Source of the DNA: Thermothielavioides terrestris NRRL 8126
Taxonomy: Eukaryota > Ascomycota > Sordariomycetes > Sordariales > Chaetomiaceae
Direction: 5' to 3'
Length of the DNA: 64,000 bases
Assembly: GCF_000226115.1 (NCBI RefSeq)
Contig: NC_016457.1
Location: 3,782,001-3,846,000 of the forward strand
The translations under genes were made by a program, and so were the position numbers. The stretch's first letter is position 1, and each line of letters starts with the position of its first letter. Positions 1 to 11,760 of the stretch are shown here, piece after piece. Below the pieces are notes generated by a model. It was given only the letters and a program-made list of their open reading frames with translations, had not been told where the DNA came from and did not search any database.

Positions 1-1245
1 CTGCTGGCAGCCGCATGTCCACCTCCTTCACGCTCTCGACGCACTGGAAGTCCTACGACGTCTTCGCCCGCCAAAAGATCAGCACCTTCCGCTCCTCGCG
101 GCCGGCCGTCCTCGAGCTCGCCGCGCGCTACAAGGACCTCGTCACACAGCTGCGCAACCCCCAAGCCGCGCACGACCCGGAGGCCGACCGCCTGCTGTTC
201 ACCGAGATGTGCGAGGTGTGCCTGTGGGGCAACGCGACGGACCTGTCGCTGCTGACCAGCCTGACGTACGACGACATCCAGCGGCTGCAGGGGTCCGAGG
301 CGCGGCGCCGGGCCGAGAAGAACATCCTCATCAACGACCTGCCGCGCGTGTACGACCACCTGCTGGCCGCCAAGACCCAGACGCAACAGCGGGCGGCCGC
401 CGACCGCCGCGTCGACATCGTGCTCGACAACGCCGGCTTCGAGCTCTTCGTCGACCTGATCCTCGCCGGCTACCTGCTGACCGCGGGGCTGGCCACCACC
501 GTCGTGCTGCACCCCAAGTCGATCCCCTGGTTCGTGTCGGACGTGCTGCCGGCCGACTTCGCCGCGCTGCTGAACGCGCTGGCCCGCCCGCGCGAGTTCT
601 TCGAGACGCCTGCCGACGGGGACGCCCTGCTCGGCCGCGCCCCGCCGTCGCCGCTCACCGACGCCCAGGTCGATGACCTCGCCTTTTTGTTCGCCGAGTG
701 GAGCCGCTTCCATGCCGAGGGCCAGCTCGTGCTGAGGCCCAACCGCGTGTGGACTGGCCCCGGGAGCTACTGGCGCTTGCCTCGGGAGGCGGAGGCGCTG
801 GTGGCGGATCTGAGGGAGGGCGTGCTGACCGTGTTTAAGGGGGACTTGAATTATAGGAAGTTGGTGGGCGATGTAAGTTGTCTTGTTCCTTTTCGGGCGT
901 TCTCCCGGTTTGTCCCTTCTCTCCGCCACCTTTTTGTGTTTCTTCCGCCCTGTTCCTTGTTTGTGGCGCTTCAACGTCTCGATCTGGCAATAGCTCCGCT
1001 GACTGCTGTTGCAGGTGGCCTGGGACCCGACCACGCCGTTCTCCGAGGCGCTGGGCCCGCTGGGGCCGGGGTCCGGGCTCAACGTGCTGGCGCTTCGGAC
1101 GTGCAAGGCCGACGTGGTGGTGGGGCTGAAGCCCGGGGAGGACGAGAAGCTGAGGCAGACGGACGGTGGCGGCGGCGACTCCGGGGCGCGGAAGTGGGCG
1201 TGGAACGGGAAATGGGCGGTGGTGTCCTTCTGCAAGGGGACGTGA
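1..1245 (+). CDS. DUF89 / ARMT1-type damage-control phosphatase (5' truncated by window edge)
   Basis: C-terminal ~366 codons of a DUF89 family protein, as in yeast YMR027W and human ARMT1, metal-dependent phosphatases acting on damaged sugar phosphates. The frame is already open at base 3 and an upstream part of perhaps 100-150 residues must lie outside the window; the ATG at 15 is internal. Exons 1-872 and 1015-1245; intron 873-1014 has GTAAGT and TTGCAG, and the joint is in phase 0. Family blocks seen: LWGNATDLSLL, RVDIVLDNAGFELFVDL (Asp-Asn of the metal site), SDVLPADF, VVFKGDLNYRKL-like FKGDLNYRKLVGD, then LNVLALRTCKADVVVGL and GKWAVVSFCKG at the C-terminus. Similarity to the family is close across all these blocks, so the assignment is firm; the exact substrate is not known. 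Confidence 0.9.
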
Positions 1246-4200
1246 TGTTCGTCCCTCCGTCCGCCCGGCCGTCTCTCCCGGGGAAGCAGCGCCGAAGGAC
1301 GGCGCTGCGATGTGGGTTGCGGAATTTCGAAGCATATAGACGGGGCTGAATTCCCCCATGTTGATATCAGAATTCAGGTAAACTGCTCTAGACCGCTGGT
1401 GTCACCCGCCCGTGCGTCGTGTGGCAGGCTGAACGCGGGTCTGGCTCCGAGACATCCCAGCTGAGAACTGTCCGAGGTAGGATCCTCAGCCGCTTTGTGA
1501 TACCGTACCATGTCCGCGTTCACAAACCGGCGCACGCAGCCGCCCGCGCCTGACCAGCTGCAACGGCGTTCCGGATGTCCCGGCCTGCGTTGGTCTCAGA
1601 GATCAAGCCAGGCGATGTCGCTCTAAGTTGTTCCCAAGTATTCCGGTTCAATGATGGCCTGCGAGGTGACTTCTTCTCTGAAGTCAAACCAAAACTTTGC
1701 GGGAACGTTGGAATTTGAAATTCTTCGTTGCTGCCATCCTCAGCCCAGTGTGTGTCTCCTTCCCGCCATGCTATGGTCCTCAAGTGCTACCGGACAGCCG
1801 TTTCTTCAACGCTCCCGTAGGACCGGTTCAAATAATATCTACCGTTGGTAACGATGATGGTGGGACCGCCTGATTGTTTACATGATGTGGAACAGGCAGC
1901 CAATATCTCCGTCGGCGGCCTGTTGATGCTGAGTGCTTTAGCTGGCGTGACGGTGCTGGTCGGTAAGAAAGCTCTAACTACGATGCTCATTGTTGGTAGC
2001 TACTGGAGGAACTGGGGATAGCAGGGGGTCCAGGGCAGTTTGCGAGCCCGTCGTCACAAACAGTGGTAGGTAGAAACTGAATGTGCTGTGATGTAGAGGA
2101 CCTGGCCGAGCCGAAACCCGGTGTTTCCACTGCGGCAAGACAAGCAACTCCGCGGACATGGTGTTGATTAGTCCGTGATTTATAAGAAAACTTGTCTGCT
2201 TGGATGTTGAGCTCGAGACACGGAGAGAGTCTGGGGGCTTCTTGGCAGCGGGTGGCTGGCTGCAAGGCACATCACATCCCCGGCAGCAGATCCTGAGTTG
2301 AGATGGCGAGAAGCTGAAAGGCGAGGATTGGGAGGGTGTCAGCGGTTGGCGTATGGTGGTTCTGGCACTGAGCCCTGTTTCACTCGCGGTATCGGCCTCT
2401 ACACTACCTACACCAGTGTGCAGGGGGGGGTGGCCCACAACTATGCAACGCCCTTGGATTCCATTGATTCATGATCCACGGGAGCGCCACGAGGTTGACA
2501 ATGCTTGCTCCCCATAAAGCCTCTGACACTGCTCCGTTACATTCTAGGCAGTAGAGATTGTCCTTGGCACGCCGATCTTCTGCTGCCCCTTCGAAACGAC
2601 CAGTCGGAACAAAAGCCCTGGGGGGGTGGCAGTGCCGCGTAAGAGCCGCCTCGCCCCGCTTGTCTGAGTCCGGTTCTCGTCTTGCCAATCCCCAGCGCTC
2701 ATTTGTTCTAGAACTGCCGTCGAAGCTGAGACCCGCTCGGGCGTGAGACGTACAACGCAGTATGATAGAACATGAGACGTGAGAGAGACTCATGGACTGC
2801 CCAATCGACTGCTTCCTGGGGCGGCATCCTATCGATCTTGTTCCAAGGCTTGAGCGATTTTGTCATTCTTATTGCAAAATAGTTGCGGCGCAGATCTGTG
2901 CTTCACGCCGGGTACGAATCCGCTCCCCTGGTTCCGTCGCTTCGAAGCCATCAATCTCGCAGTGTCTCAGCTTGCGGAGAGCGCGGCGTCATCAGAAGCC
3001 CGGATTTGACGCGGCAATTGCACTACTACGGCAAGGCGGCCTCAGCTGGGCAAAAGAAACAAGCTTGGCGTATTAATGGACGTTTCCGCCTGGCACGATC
3101 CGGACATGGCGCCATGGGAAAATGCCCCGGGGGCACATCGTGGTTCCGAGTCCACCGTACCAGACGCCCGGGTTAGGCTGGGGCAGACGGCGCCGGATTC
3201 GGAGAGCAAAGCAATATAGCATGCGAGTTGCCGTGGTCGAGCTCGGCAAGCGCACAGCTGGCTATTAGGCGCGGCCTACCTCTTTCGGGATCGAGCATTG
3301 CTGCTAGTGCTTCATACGTGCCAACGTGGGCGGTAGTGACGCTCATGTCTCAGCTCTGTGTCACTCCTGTCTCGAGCCAGCACAGCACACACTCAGCGCC
3401 TCCCACGTTTCTATCACGCCCAGCAGCGGGTCAATCTTCCGGGTAGCGGCAGCGCCACGTGCTCCCGCGGCCGGGGTCGGACGTACGTTTGCCAATAATC
3501 GGCCTCAGGGCTGGCGTCGAGACAGATTTGGCCTCCCCGTGCGCCTAAGATTTCCACATTCGTCCAGATGACGAATACCGCTTTTCGTTTCCAGAGCTCA
3601 GGGCTCCCCGACTGCCAAGGTTTCGAGCTGTGAACTGAACCAGGAGCGGGGAAGACTTGTGATGAGGGAAGCCCAAGCAACAGGCCCAGCGTGAAGGGGA
3701 AGTGGAAGAAAGCTCGGCGGGCCGCGGAAGGCCTAACCTTGAACACAGTACCCCCATCGTCTTCGATGCTTTCTGGGTGTATGGCTCGTGCTGTCAGCCT
3801 CGACAGCCACGCGCCTCCTCCACCGCCCGGTGTCCCCGAGTCCCATATAAGGCACCACGCGCTGCTCCCTGTTGCGGTCGCGAGATCCGGGAGTGTCTGT
3901 CCGGGTTTAGTCGAATCAGGACCTCCTAGTTCAATCTCGGAATGCTGTATCCTCCATCGTCTTGCCAGATCCAGAGACTCCTTGGTCTCCCAAGAACAAC
4001 CCCGCTGCATGCCGGCTGTCGACCGACCGCTTGATCAAATCTGGACCAGCGGCCGTACCCTTCCATAGGCCTGAGCCACACCGACATACCAAGTAGCTGA
4101 AAGGTTTGTGCCACTTGGCTGCCACATCCAAGTCGTCCAGGGACGTTACTCAAGTAGGAGGTATTAGCAACCACTAACGGCGTCCACTTCGTCGGCGGTT

Positions 4201-4654
4201 ACATTCGCCGTAGCAAACGACCTGAATCCCATAGATCGGGGGCATCTGCATCGAACTGATATCCGTCCTCCTGGCATCTCGTCCCTGAGACACTGTGCAG
4301 TCACAGACACAATCTTCCACACGGCACTCGTGTTCTCCAACACCTCGACGTTCAACCTCTCCTTAAACTCTGGGCACCGCGCCAAAACCAGGAGCATCAC
4401 TTGATACCTGGGACTAGTAAGGCTCCAGGTGCAACAACCTCGGTGTCCGGAGTATAGAAAGAACAGAAAGAGAACGTCAACTTCTGCCTACCCGGGGAAG
4501 CAAGAAAGCCGGGAAAAAAAAAAAAAAAGGGAAGAAAAAAAGGAAACGGGGCCATATTATCGAACACGAAAGGAGCCCGAAGAAAAGGAAAGAAGGAGGA
4601 AAGAGTGCGTGGGTGAACAAGAGGAGCAGAGAAGAGGAATCAAAACAGAGCGCC
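1246..4654. other. Intergenic, no supported gene
   Basis: Short, mutually overlapping frames with mixed codon use and no recognisable domain. A 79-codon minus-strand frame (4164-4400) has fairly protein-like composition and C/G-ending codons in its first half, but no start context, splice partner or family that I recognise. A 15-base A run lies at 4514-4528, shortly before the Cys-rich gene. The downstream end presumably contains that gene's promoter; no clear TATA box is seen. Confidence 0.5.
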
Positions 4655-5753
4655 ATGTGTACTTGGAACTACCTCCACCACCACCGTACGTCCTCCACCC
4701 CCGAGCCCTGCAGCCAACCAAACAAAACCCCGTGATGGCTGCACCAGGCGTTGTCTTGGCCACCGGAAGCCCGGTTCCGGGGCCTAGACCGCCGGTCCGC
4801 CTCAGAGACAAGCAAACTTCCCAGCAGCTCGGGAAGGACGGGACGAACGAAAACTCGGGACCACACTAACACACGGAGCAGACCTTCCGCCATGTCCGCG
4901 CCCGATCGACATGGTAGTGCACTACAACTACTGCCCCGACGCGACCACTGACCCAACCACGGGCGCGACGCAGCCCTGCGAGCGCACCACCTTTGGCGAC
5001 GGCGACGCCTCGCTGCTGAACAATCAGGTGGACTACAACGATCCCTGGTACGTGGGCTTCCACGTACACCCGCTTGTTCTCCCCTCCCTCACCCGGCTGG
5101 GCCCTTTCCCACCCCGACCCACCACCACCGTAGTCGAGCCCAAGCCAGCGTCAAGCACCCCCCCACACGCACACACAGACAAACAAACAAAATCAGACAA
5201 ACAAGAAAAATATGAACTCACTAACCTCTCCTCACCTCATTCCCCAACCCTCAGCGCAACAGGCGGCTGCCTCCTCTCGCCAGAGTGCACGTCCGGCCTG
5301 TGCCGGCTGGCCCAGCTGGGCGGGCGGTGGGCGTGCTGCGCGTGCGGCGGGCGGGCCAACGAGCAGCGGTGGTGCCGGCAGCGCCCGCCGGCCAGCCCGG
5401 ACACCTTCTGCTACCACGTGTGCTGCGACCGGTGCGCGGCCGATCCGGATCCTTCTTCTCTTCCTTCGTCTTCGTCTTCTCCTCCGCCTCCTCCTCCTTC
5501 GTCTTCTTCGTTGTTGTCGCCCTCGTTTTCGTCGTCGTCTGCTGCTGCTGCTGTGTCGGCGGTGGGGGTTGGCGGGGGTGCGGGGATGGGTGATGATGGG
5601 GTGGTCGGCATGGAGGCGCTGTGGTCGTCGTCGTCGGCGTCATCGACGACGTTGCTGTCGCCTGCTTCTTCGTCTGGGTCGGGTGGATCGGGAGGGTCGG
5701 GAAGGTCGGCAAGGTCCCTGTCCGGGCCGTCGAGTCGGAGGAGGGGGAGGTGA
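4655..5753 (+). CDS. Small Cys-rich, probably metal-binding protein (paralogue A)
   Basis: Three exons, 4655-4685, 4882-5047 and 5255-5753, give 231 aa. Introns 4686-4881 (GTACGT...CAG) and 5048-5254 (GTACGT...CTCAG) keep the frame. The start MCTWNYLHHH, joined to HLPPCPRPIDMVVHYNYCPD, then CATGGCLLSPEC, GRWACCACGG and CYHVCCDRC, lines up motif by motif with the protein encoded at 9019-9648. Shared pattern: Met-Cys start, His-rich turn, HYxxCP, TTGxxxPC, CPL/CLL, W-x-C-C-x-C-G-G, W-C, then C-x-H-x-C-C-x2-C. Paired Cys and His suggest zinc binding (inference); no signal peptide or membrane segment. The C-terminal ~90 residues are Ser/Pro/Gly low complexity ending in SSRRRGR. I do not know a function for this fungal family. 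Confidence 0.75.
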
Positions 5754-8700
5754 TGTAAATCATCGGGCGCAGATTGGATTAGGTGTGATGTTGGTGCTGG
5801 CGGTGGTGGTGGTGATGCTGGTGGTGGCTGCGAGTTTGATGGTGGGGGGAGTGTACGAGAGTGTGATGTGAGCCCAGCAGGGAGCGGCGGCCTCGGCAGG
5901 AATAGTGGGCGATGTGCTGTACGCTGCCCAGTGACGCCTCCGCGTTCTCAAAACGCGGGTGAGTGCATATTTAGTTCGCTTGCTGGCCCGACGCCCTTCT
6001 TGTCACTTATCATTATTTTATCTCTCCCCTCTTCTCACTCGTCCCATGCTTTACAAATGCACTGATGATCCCCCAGAGAGTCTTGTTAGCCATGATCGGT
6101 AATCCCTCGCTCACAAGATCCTTTACTAGTCCATTGTCTGAGACAGCAGATCCGATTGCCCTCATGCGAGGGTACCTTGAAACCGGCCCTGGCCGTCTCA
6201 GGGCTGTGACTAGCGCAACTTATAGCTACGGAGTCGTGGGATAGCGTGCCCATCGCCGCAGTGGGGTACAGTAGATTAAGGCATCTCTCGAGCCTCGTCC
6301 AGCCTTGGCGTCTCTGGCTCTTCGATTCTCGCATGCGCAAAGTTCACCTGCCCTGTTCGTCATGTTGGGGTGTTGCAGGGTTTCGGACATGCTGATGAAA
6401 TGTTTGAAATCATCACACTCCGACTCCAATCATCTTGCTCAGGATCCAGTTTGTGCCATGTCGGCTATTTTTTCCTTCGCTCGACCAACGGCATTGCGCA
6501 ACCGTCATCACAGCTGCTCCTCACGCAGCTACTCCAGGGCGGGCTACCTAGTAATCAACCCGCGGCACAAGCGCTGCTACTCACTGGCTGCGTCACTAGC
6601 TCTCGGTCCAATCCGCTGGCGCCCAACCCCCTGGCCAAGGAGCAGGTTTGCTGCCGTGGCCGACTCCGAGAACACGTCGGAAAGACAGCAGCTCAACAAG
6701 CATCCGTTGTTCGGCTTGATGCCGCTATTCCGTGAGTGGTGCACCAGCGGCGTGGGTTCTTTGAACCCGGGTTTACTTCGTTGGCGGCGTGATGTGCGTC
6801 CCAAAAAGCAGGCCGGTGCCTCCGGAGCATGAAGCCGTAGTCGAAGTGAAGGTGATGGCGTCTCTTGGTTTAGAGAATGGGACTGGATTGCAAGGTGAGC
6901 GACAAGAAATTGAACCGCGAAGCCGGCGGAAGGCAACAACCATCCATGACCGGGTTGCTTCACAGGAAGCGCGAGCCCGGAATCGGGTGGAATCGCCAAA
7001 ATAAGAGGGGTGTCCGCCCAGGTGGGATGGAACAAGTCATGACACGCGCCGTTACGGAAAGTCACTTCCCCCAATGGCTCTCCAGTGAGACAGGTTAGAA
7101 AGCCAACTGCTTACATGTGAGTCGAAACCACCCGGAACAAAAGTTCCTTCAAGGAATTTCTTCACCAGTTTCTGGGACACATTTTGGACTGGTCGGCTTC
7201 GCACTGTCGGGTGTCGACATACTCCGCAACCTCTGTTCTCGAGGCGCCGCCATCCCCGACGTTATCGGCCCGCACTCCCTTCAAGAATGCTAGTTGGATG
7301 ATCGGAAGACCGGTCGCACCTCTTGGCTGTTGCCTGTCTCAGCCACGGCAGTTGAGCAACGAGCGCTACGCTTGCCCGCCCAGCACCAGGGAGGACAGCG
7401 TCTCGTGATGACGCAGGGTGCCATAAGTTGAATCTTGCGCAGCGACGGCAGTGCGAAGCGGTGTGGGAACTCGCTTGCCGTTCCCTGCACAGAGCTGCTT
7501 GTGGATGCACCGTGATTACCGAGCAATCCCTGGCTGGTTGGACGCCTCCCATCTGCAGCCTGACGGATAGGGCTTCGAGGCTGTCTCCAAATCCATGGCT
7601 TAGGGACGCACCAGTGAGCAGGAGGATCCGCCCGGAAGTGCGAACCGAAGTCGGCAGTTATGCCGAGAAGAGAAAAGAAAAGAAAAGAGCGGTTCATTGA
7701 ACCAGGTTGCTGGGAACGGATCTTCAGACAGGTTTTCGGGAGATAAGTTGGTCCCCTGTCCCTGTCCTTGTTGGTTCCCAGTCCCATGGTAGTGTACGTA
7801 TGTGGTGTAGTGCACTGTCCCGGCGATCAGTGGCTTCAGACTCCCCAGATCTTGTGTTGCGCGCCTGTGGTGGAGATCCTGCTGCACGAGCACTGTGCTG
7901 ATACCCGATCCGGATGTGACAAGATTGATCGACAGGAATAGTGTAGTATACACTAGTGTCCACTATGGCCCAGATCGGTCATCCCTGCGCTGATCGTCGT
8001 CCCAGTGCAGCTCCCGAGATCTCGGTGTCGGAACCCCCACGTTGCTTTTTCGGACCAAGGTTGGATTGTAGTATAACGCGAGAAGGGGCTAGTGTATCGA
8101 GTCGTGGATTGTTGCTTTGTTGCTGCAGCGCCATTGATCCGTCCGCTGCCATAATGAGCCGGGATCTACCTGAATATGGATATCCCAATCTGGCTGTCGC
8201 TGAAGCGTCGACTTGGCAGGAGGGCCCCAAGGCTTGCCTCGGCAGGTTTCCAACCGATCCGCAGCGATGATTTGTCGGGATGCCCCTCTTTAAACGATAG
8301 ACAGCATGCGGATCCTTGGTCGCAAGGCACGCTGCATTTATGAACGGCAGGCGTGACAGTGTGAAGTCATGGGAGGAAAGAAGAAAAAAAAAAAAAAAAA
8401 CGAAAAATAGGAATACCTGAGGACAAAGGCCCAAGTGTAGGGGTTTGGGGATGGTACGTTGGTGGAAGGCCCGACTTACAATAATGTGAGATGTGCGGGC
8501 CCGAAGCCCCGTGAGCTCCCGGAGAACCCGGCAACCTATTACGTGGCATATCCGCGCCGATCACCCAAGAAGCGAGGTACTTCGTACAGGGAGTGCTGAT
8601 CGACTATTCGATGTGAATGGGTGGACGGGCTTGGCCTGCCCGTTGATGCTTCGGTGTTTTGGACCAGCGCCAGCCAATGGTGCCAGAAACGGCAGCTGAC

Positions 8701-9018
8701 CAGCGGTGGCTCAACTAGTGAACAAGTCTCTGCCTTGGGGTGACGATAGCTGGAGCGGCGGCATGCCCGAGGTTGACGAATGGCGATCGTGGATAAATAT
8801 CCCAGCTGGCGTCTGATGCTCCCGATGGGCGTGATCCGTACAGACTGTTATTTGGAATGCAATCGTCAGTCCTGTCGAAGCCAGATTTTGGCGGATTCTC
8901 GCAACGCGGACCTTGGGATGCAGAGATCTCCTGGCCAGCGCAACTTCATCGCTACTCAGACGCCGCTTCCCCCAGATTCAATAGGCAGACGCCGCTTCCC
9001 CCAATTCAATAGCCAACC
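5754..9018. other. Intergenic between the two Cys-rich paralogues
   Basis: No supported gene. Frames on both strands are short and lack domains. Simple sequence: repeated AAAAG units near 7670-7688 and a 17-base A run at 8384-8400. An ATAAATA-like element lies at about 8793, some 225 bases before the next start codon. The last 60 bases hold a tandem duplication listed separately. Confidence 0.5.
8957..9013 (+). repeat. Imperfect tandem duplication (29 + 28 bp) in a 5' leader
   Basis: Two adjacent copies of CAGACGCCGCTTCCCCC followed by AGATTCAATAGG or AATTCAATAGC, at 8957-8985 and 8986-9013. The array ends five bases before the ATG at 9019, so it lies in the leader or core promoter of the Cys-rich gene. 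Confidence 0.9.
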
Positions 9019-9648
9019 ATGTGCCACGGGCATCCACATTACCATTCCTGCGGCCACCAATCCGTGACATGGCACTACTGCCCCTCAGCCCTCATCGACT
9101 TGACGACAGGCTATGAGACACCATGTCCTAACATCACGTTTGCTGCGTCACAACTCTCCTCGTCGTCATGCCCGCTGGCCAACTGCGATTTCCGGAGCAC
9201 GGGAGGCGGCGTGTGGACGTGTTGCAAATGCGGAGGGAGGAATAACGGCGGGTGGTGCAAGAACATGTCGTCAGATCCCAAATGGGAGAAAAATCCCATC
9301 ACCAACGAGTGGGAATGGATTGAGAGGTGCGACCACGGGTGTTGCCGGAACTGTGTCAAGGACGGTAAGTCTGGTTGCTTGGGCGACTGAATGTTTGTCC
9401 ACCCTTTACCCCCTGATCGCAGGCGAGGGCGGTTCTCTGATATGGCCACAGCTCCGACTGGAGCTGGCGAGTCCAGCCGTAAAGAGGCCCGAGGCGGGAA
9501 GGAGTCGCGGAAACACCGACAAAACGCGGCATCGGCGGTGGATCCGGTTGCCCCGTTCAAGATCACGCTGGACTACAGCGGAAAGGGTGGCAGGGGCTCT
9601 ACAAAAAAAGACAAGGAGGTGAAGTCATCGTCCCGCAGGAGAAAGTAG
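9019..9648 (+). CDS. Small Cys-rich, probably metal-binding protein (paralogue B)
   Basis: Exons 9019-9364 and 9452-9648 give 180 aa. Intron 9365-9451 (GTAAGT, branch-like CTCTGATA, ACAG) is 87 bases. An alternative acceptor at 9422 would give a different arginine-rich tail; I prefer 9451 because its frame continues as a Lys/Arg/Ser-rich tail like that of many fungal nuclear or RNA-associated proteins. The N-terminus MCHGHPHYHSCGH is His/Cys rich, followed by WHYCPSALIDLTTGYETPC, SCPLANC, WTCCKCGGRNNGGWC and RCDHGCCRNC. There are 17 cysteines in about the first 117 residues, several in CxxC or CC pairs, which fits structural zinc sites (inference). No secretion signal. Same strand and same motif order as the gene 3.3 kb upstream, so a tandem duplicate. 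Biological role unknown. Confidence 0.8.
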
Positions 9649-10789
9649 CAGCAGAGGGGCGGGGTTGAATACACCATAACGGGGGAAGGGGGGCTGGGCG
9701 GGGCAGGACTTGGAGATTGTTTCGGACGTGTTCATCAGAAGCAGCTAGATGGAAGAGAGCACTCGAGGGTGAACAGAGCGGAGGACTTGCCCGGTGTGGT
9801 TTTTGTTGGAGCATTGGACGGACTGGAGAACGGAAGGGCTCGCAACAGCCGCTGCGTGGCAGCACCACGATGTCGGGCACTTGTTTTCGATACTCGGAGC
9901 ACTCGGTGGTTGAGGTCGCCTCTTCTGCGTACCCGCTAAAATCTGGGTGGAATCCGATCTCATGGATCGGCGCATAGTGCGTAATGATGACGATTTCTGT
10001 CCGGCGATGTCGGTATCAGAAGGATGCATGAACTTGCAAATGAGCTGGTTCTGTCCCTGGGGAGGATAAAGTAAGAGGGACGAGTTGACGAGTTGCGCTG
10101 GGTGGATGAGATCCGGGAAGGTTTTGAGTTGCCCTACCAGGGGAAAGCTTCCAGGTTGCAATGAGAATCTAAGGCTGGAACTTGGAACCTGCCCGAGGAA
10201 GGAACGCTTTAAGTAGCTGCCTGGCGAAGGCGCCGTGATTAGCGAACAGACGGAGGAAGGGGCGGTGTTGTGTTCTCGAGAAAGGAGGCAACTGAGTCAA
10301 TCCGGCCTGGCGCGGATGCCTTCACATCCCGTGTCAATCATTAAGGTACCTATGTGTCAGCCTAATAACCGAATTTGGAGAGCCCGAAGGGTGCTTGCGT
10401 CGAGCGAAGGTAGGTCGCACGACAGATTCGGTCTTGGCGACTAAGAAGCGCCGAGATCCATCCAGTCAAGGCGGATTCAGCAAGGTGACAGGTACCTTGG
10501 TACAACGCATGTGAAGTGACATGTTGGGAGTCCTTCTTAGCAGGCAGGGACAGTCGGCCGGACAATCCAGTTCAACATCTGAAGCTCTCTTGGTCAGCAC
10601 TCGGCGCTCAAGCGCTCAGCGCCGGGACCCAACATTCGTAATACAACCTCAGACTTTCTCATTTGCTCCAGCTCAATTACCGCGGAGAGCCGCGGTGCCA
10701 CCTCCCTTTCCGTCTCGGGCGTTGGGTGTCATGCTCGACTCCGCAGCTTCCATCGCCCGCACCGGGAGCGTTACACCGTGCTCCACCTG
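9649..10789. other. Intergenic, nothing clear
   Basis: No frame with a recognisable domain; the first few hundred bases are presumably the 3' UTR of the Cys-rich gene. Nothing else can be supported. Confidence 0.5.
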
Positions 10790-11760
10790 GATCTGCTGAT
10801 CCAGGAGGCGAGAACGCTGAAGAAAGGCACTTTGCTCGAGCGGCCTCAGAAGAGGGCATGCTGCAAACCAGCTGGCAGCAAATCGTCCCGCACTTCGCCC
10901 TTACCGCCGCGAGCGCTCTCACGTCTGGGTCAAAAAGGGCCATGAAAAGAAACAAGCGGAGGCCGATAAACAGAGGCTTGCCTGGGAGTGGGTTCGCTGC
11001 GAGTGACGTGCGAAACGCTGCAGCCCGGCCATCCGCATTTCCGACGTCTTCAGGGCCTTTACCTGTGGCCGAACCTCTAGGATTATGCAGCTCCTTGACG
11101 GCGCGGCGCACCTGGATGACGCCGCGTTGGCGTGTCCGAAGGACACTCTGTATCCTCGGTAGTAAGGGTGCCTAGACTTGGTGGCCGAGTGAATCCAGCT
11201 GCTTCGCCGGATGCCTGTACCTTCGGACGCAAAGCCGGCCCCTTACACAGCTGACTGCACGCTTCGACGGATCTGTTCGACCACGTCGGCAAGGCACGTA
11301 TTCTTTCCATTAACGACGACGAGCTGGAGCAGCACATCAATCAGGTTATTATTGAAGGATTCCCTGGCTCATTGGCTGTTAAGAGCGACAATCAATTAAC
11401 TCGATCTTGCTAACATGGACCATGGCCATGGCGCGCCTCAACCGTCGAGGAGGAACGTGGATAGTCCACCAGGAAAGAGAACTTGATTTCACTCACAACG
11501 ACCTCCACGGTTACAACTTCATGTTCAACCAAGATGCCGCCGGATGCCTGCGACTCTTCATCATCGACTATGAGCATGCTTCATTCCTACCTCCAAGCCT
11601 GCTGTCAGCCGTCTTAGGGTATCGAATGAGCTGGACAACGCCGTAAATAGTGAGTGGAATCGGCGACACACTTCCCAAGGACAGTCTTGAAGCCATGTCA
11701 AAAGCTCAGGTAGCTATGCGTTCAAAAGACTTTCCGGAGTGGGCTTTATGGAACAAGTAA
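10790..11760 (+). pseudogene. Decayed APH-like kinase gene (phosphotransferase family)
   Basis: Several collinear coding remnants occur in different frames and are broken by stops. The clearest is DFTHNDLHGYNFMF then LRLFIIDYEHASFLPPS (about 11485-11610), the catalytic HxDxxxxN loop and DFG-equivalent Asp region of aminoglycoside-phosphotransferase-like proteins. Upstream remnants read LAWEWVRCE-stop, ISDVFRAFTCGRTSRIMQLL and RILSINDDELEQHINQVIIEGFPGSLAVKS; downstream SLEAMSKAQVAMRSKDFPEW ends at a TAA at 11758-11760. A TGA replaces what looks like CGA after WVRCE, the kind of C-to-T change that repeat-induced point mutation makes, but the region is not strongly AT-shifted. A heavily spliced functional gene cannot be excluded, though I found no consistent set of introns. 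Confidence 0.5.
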
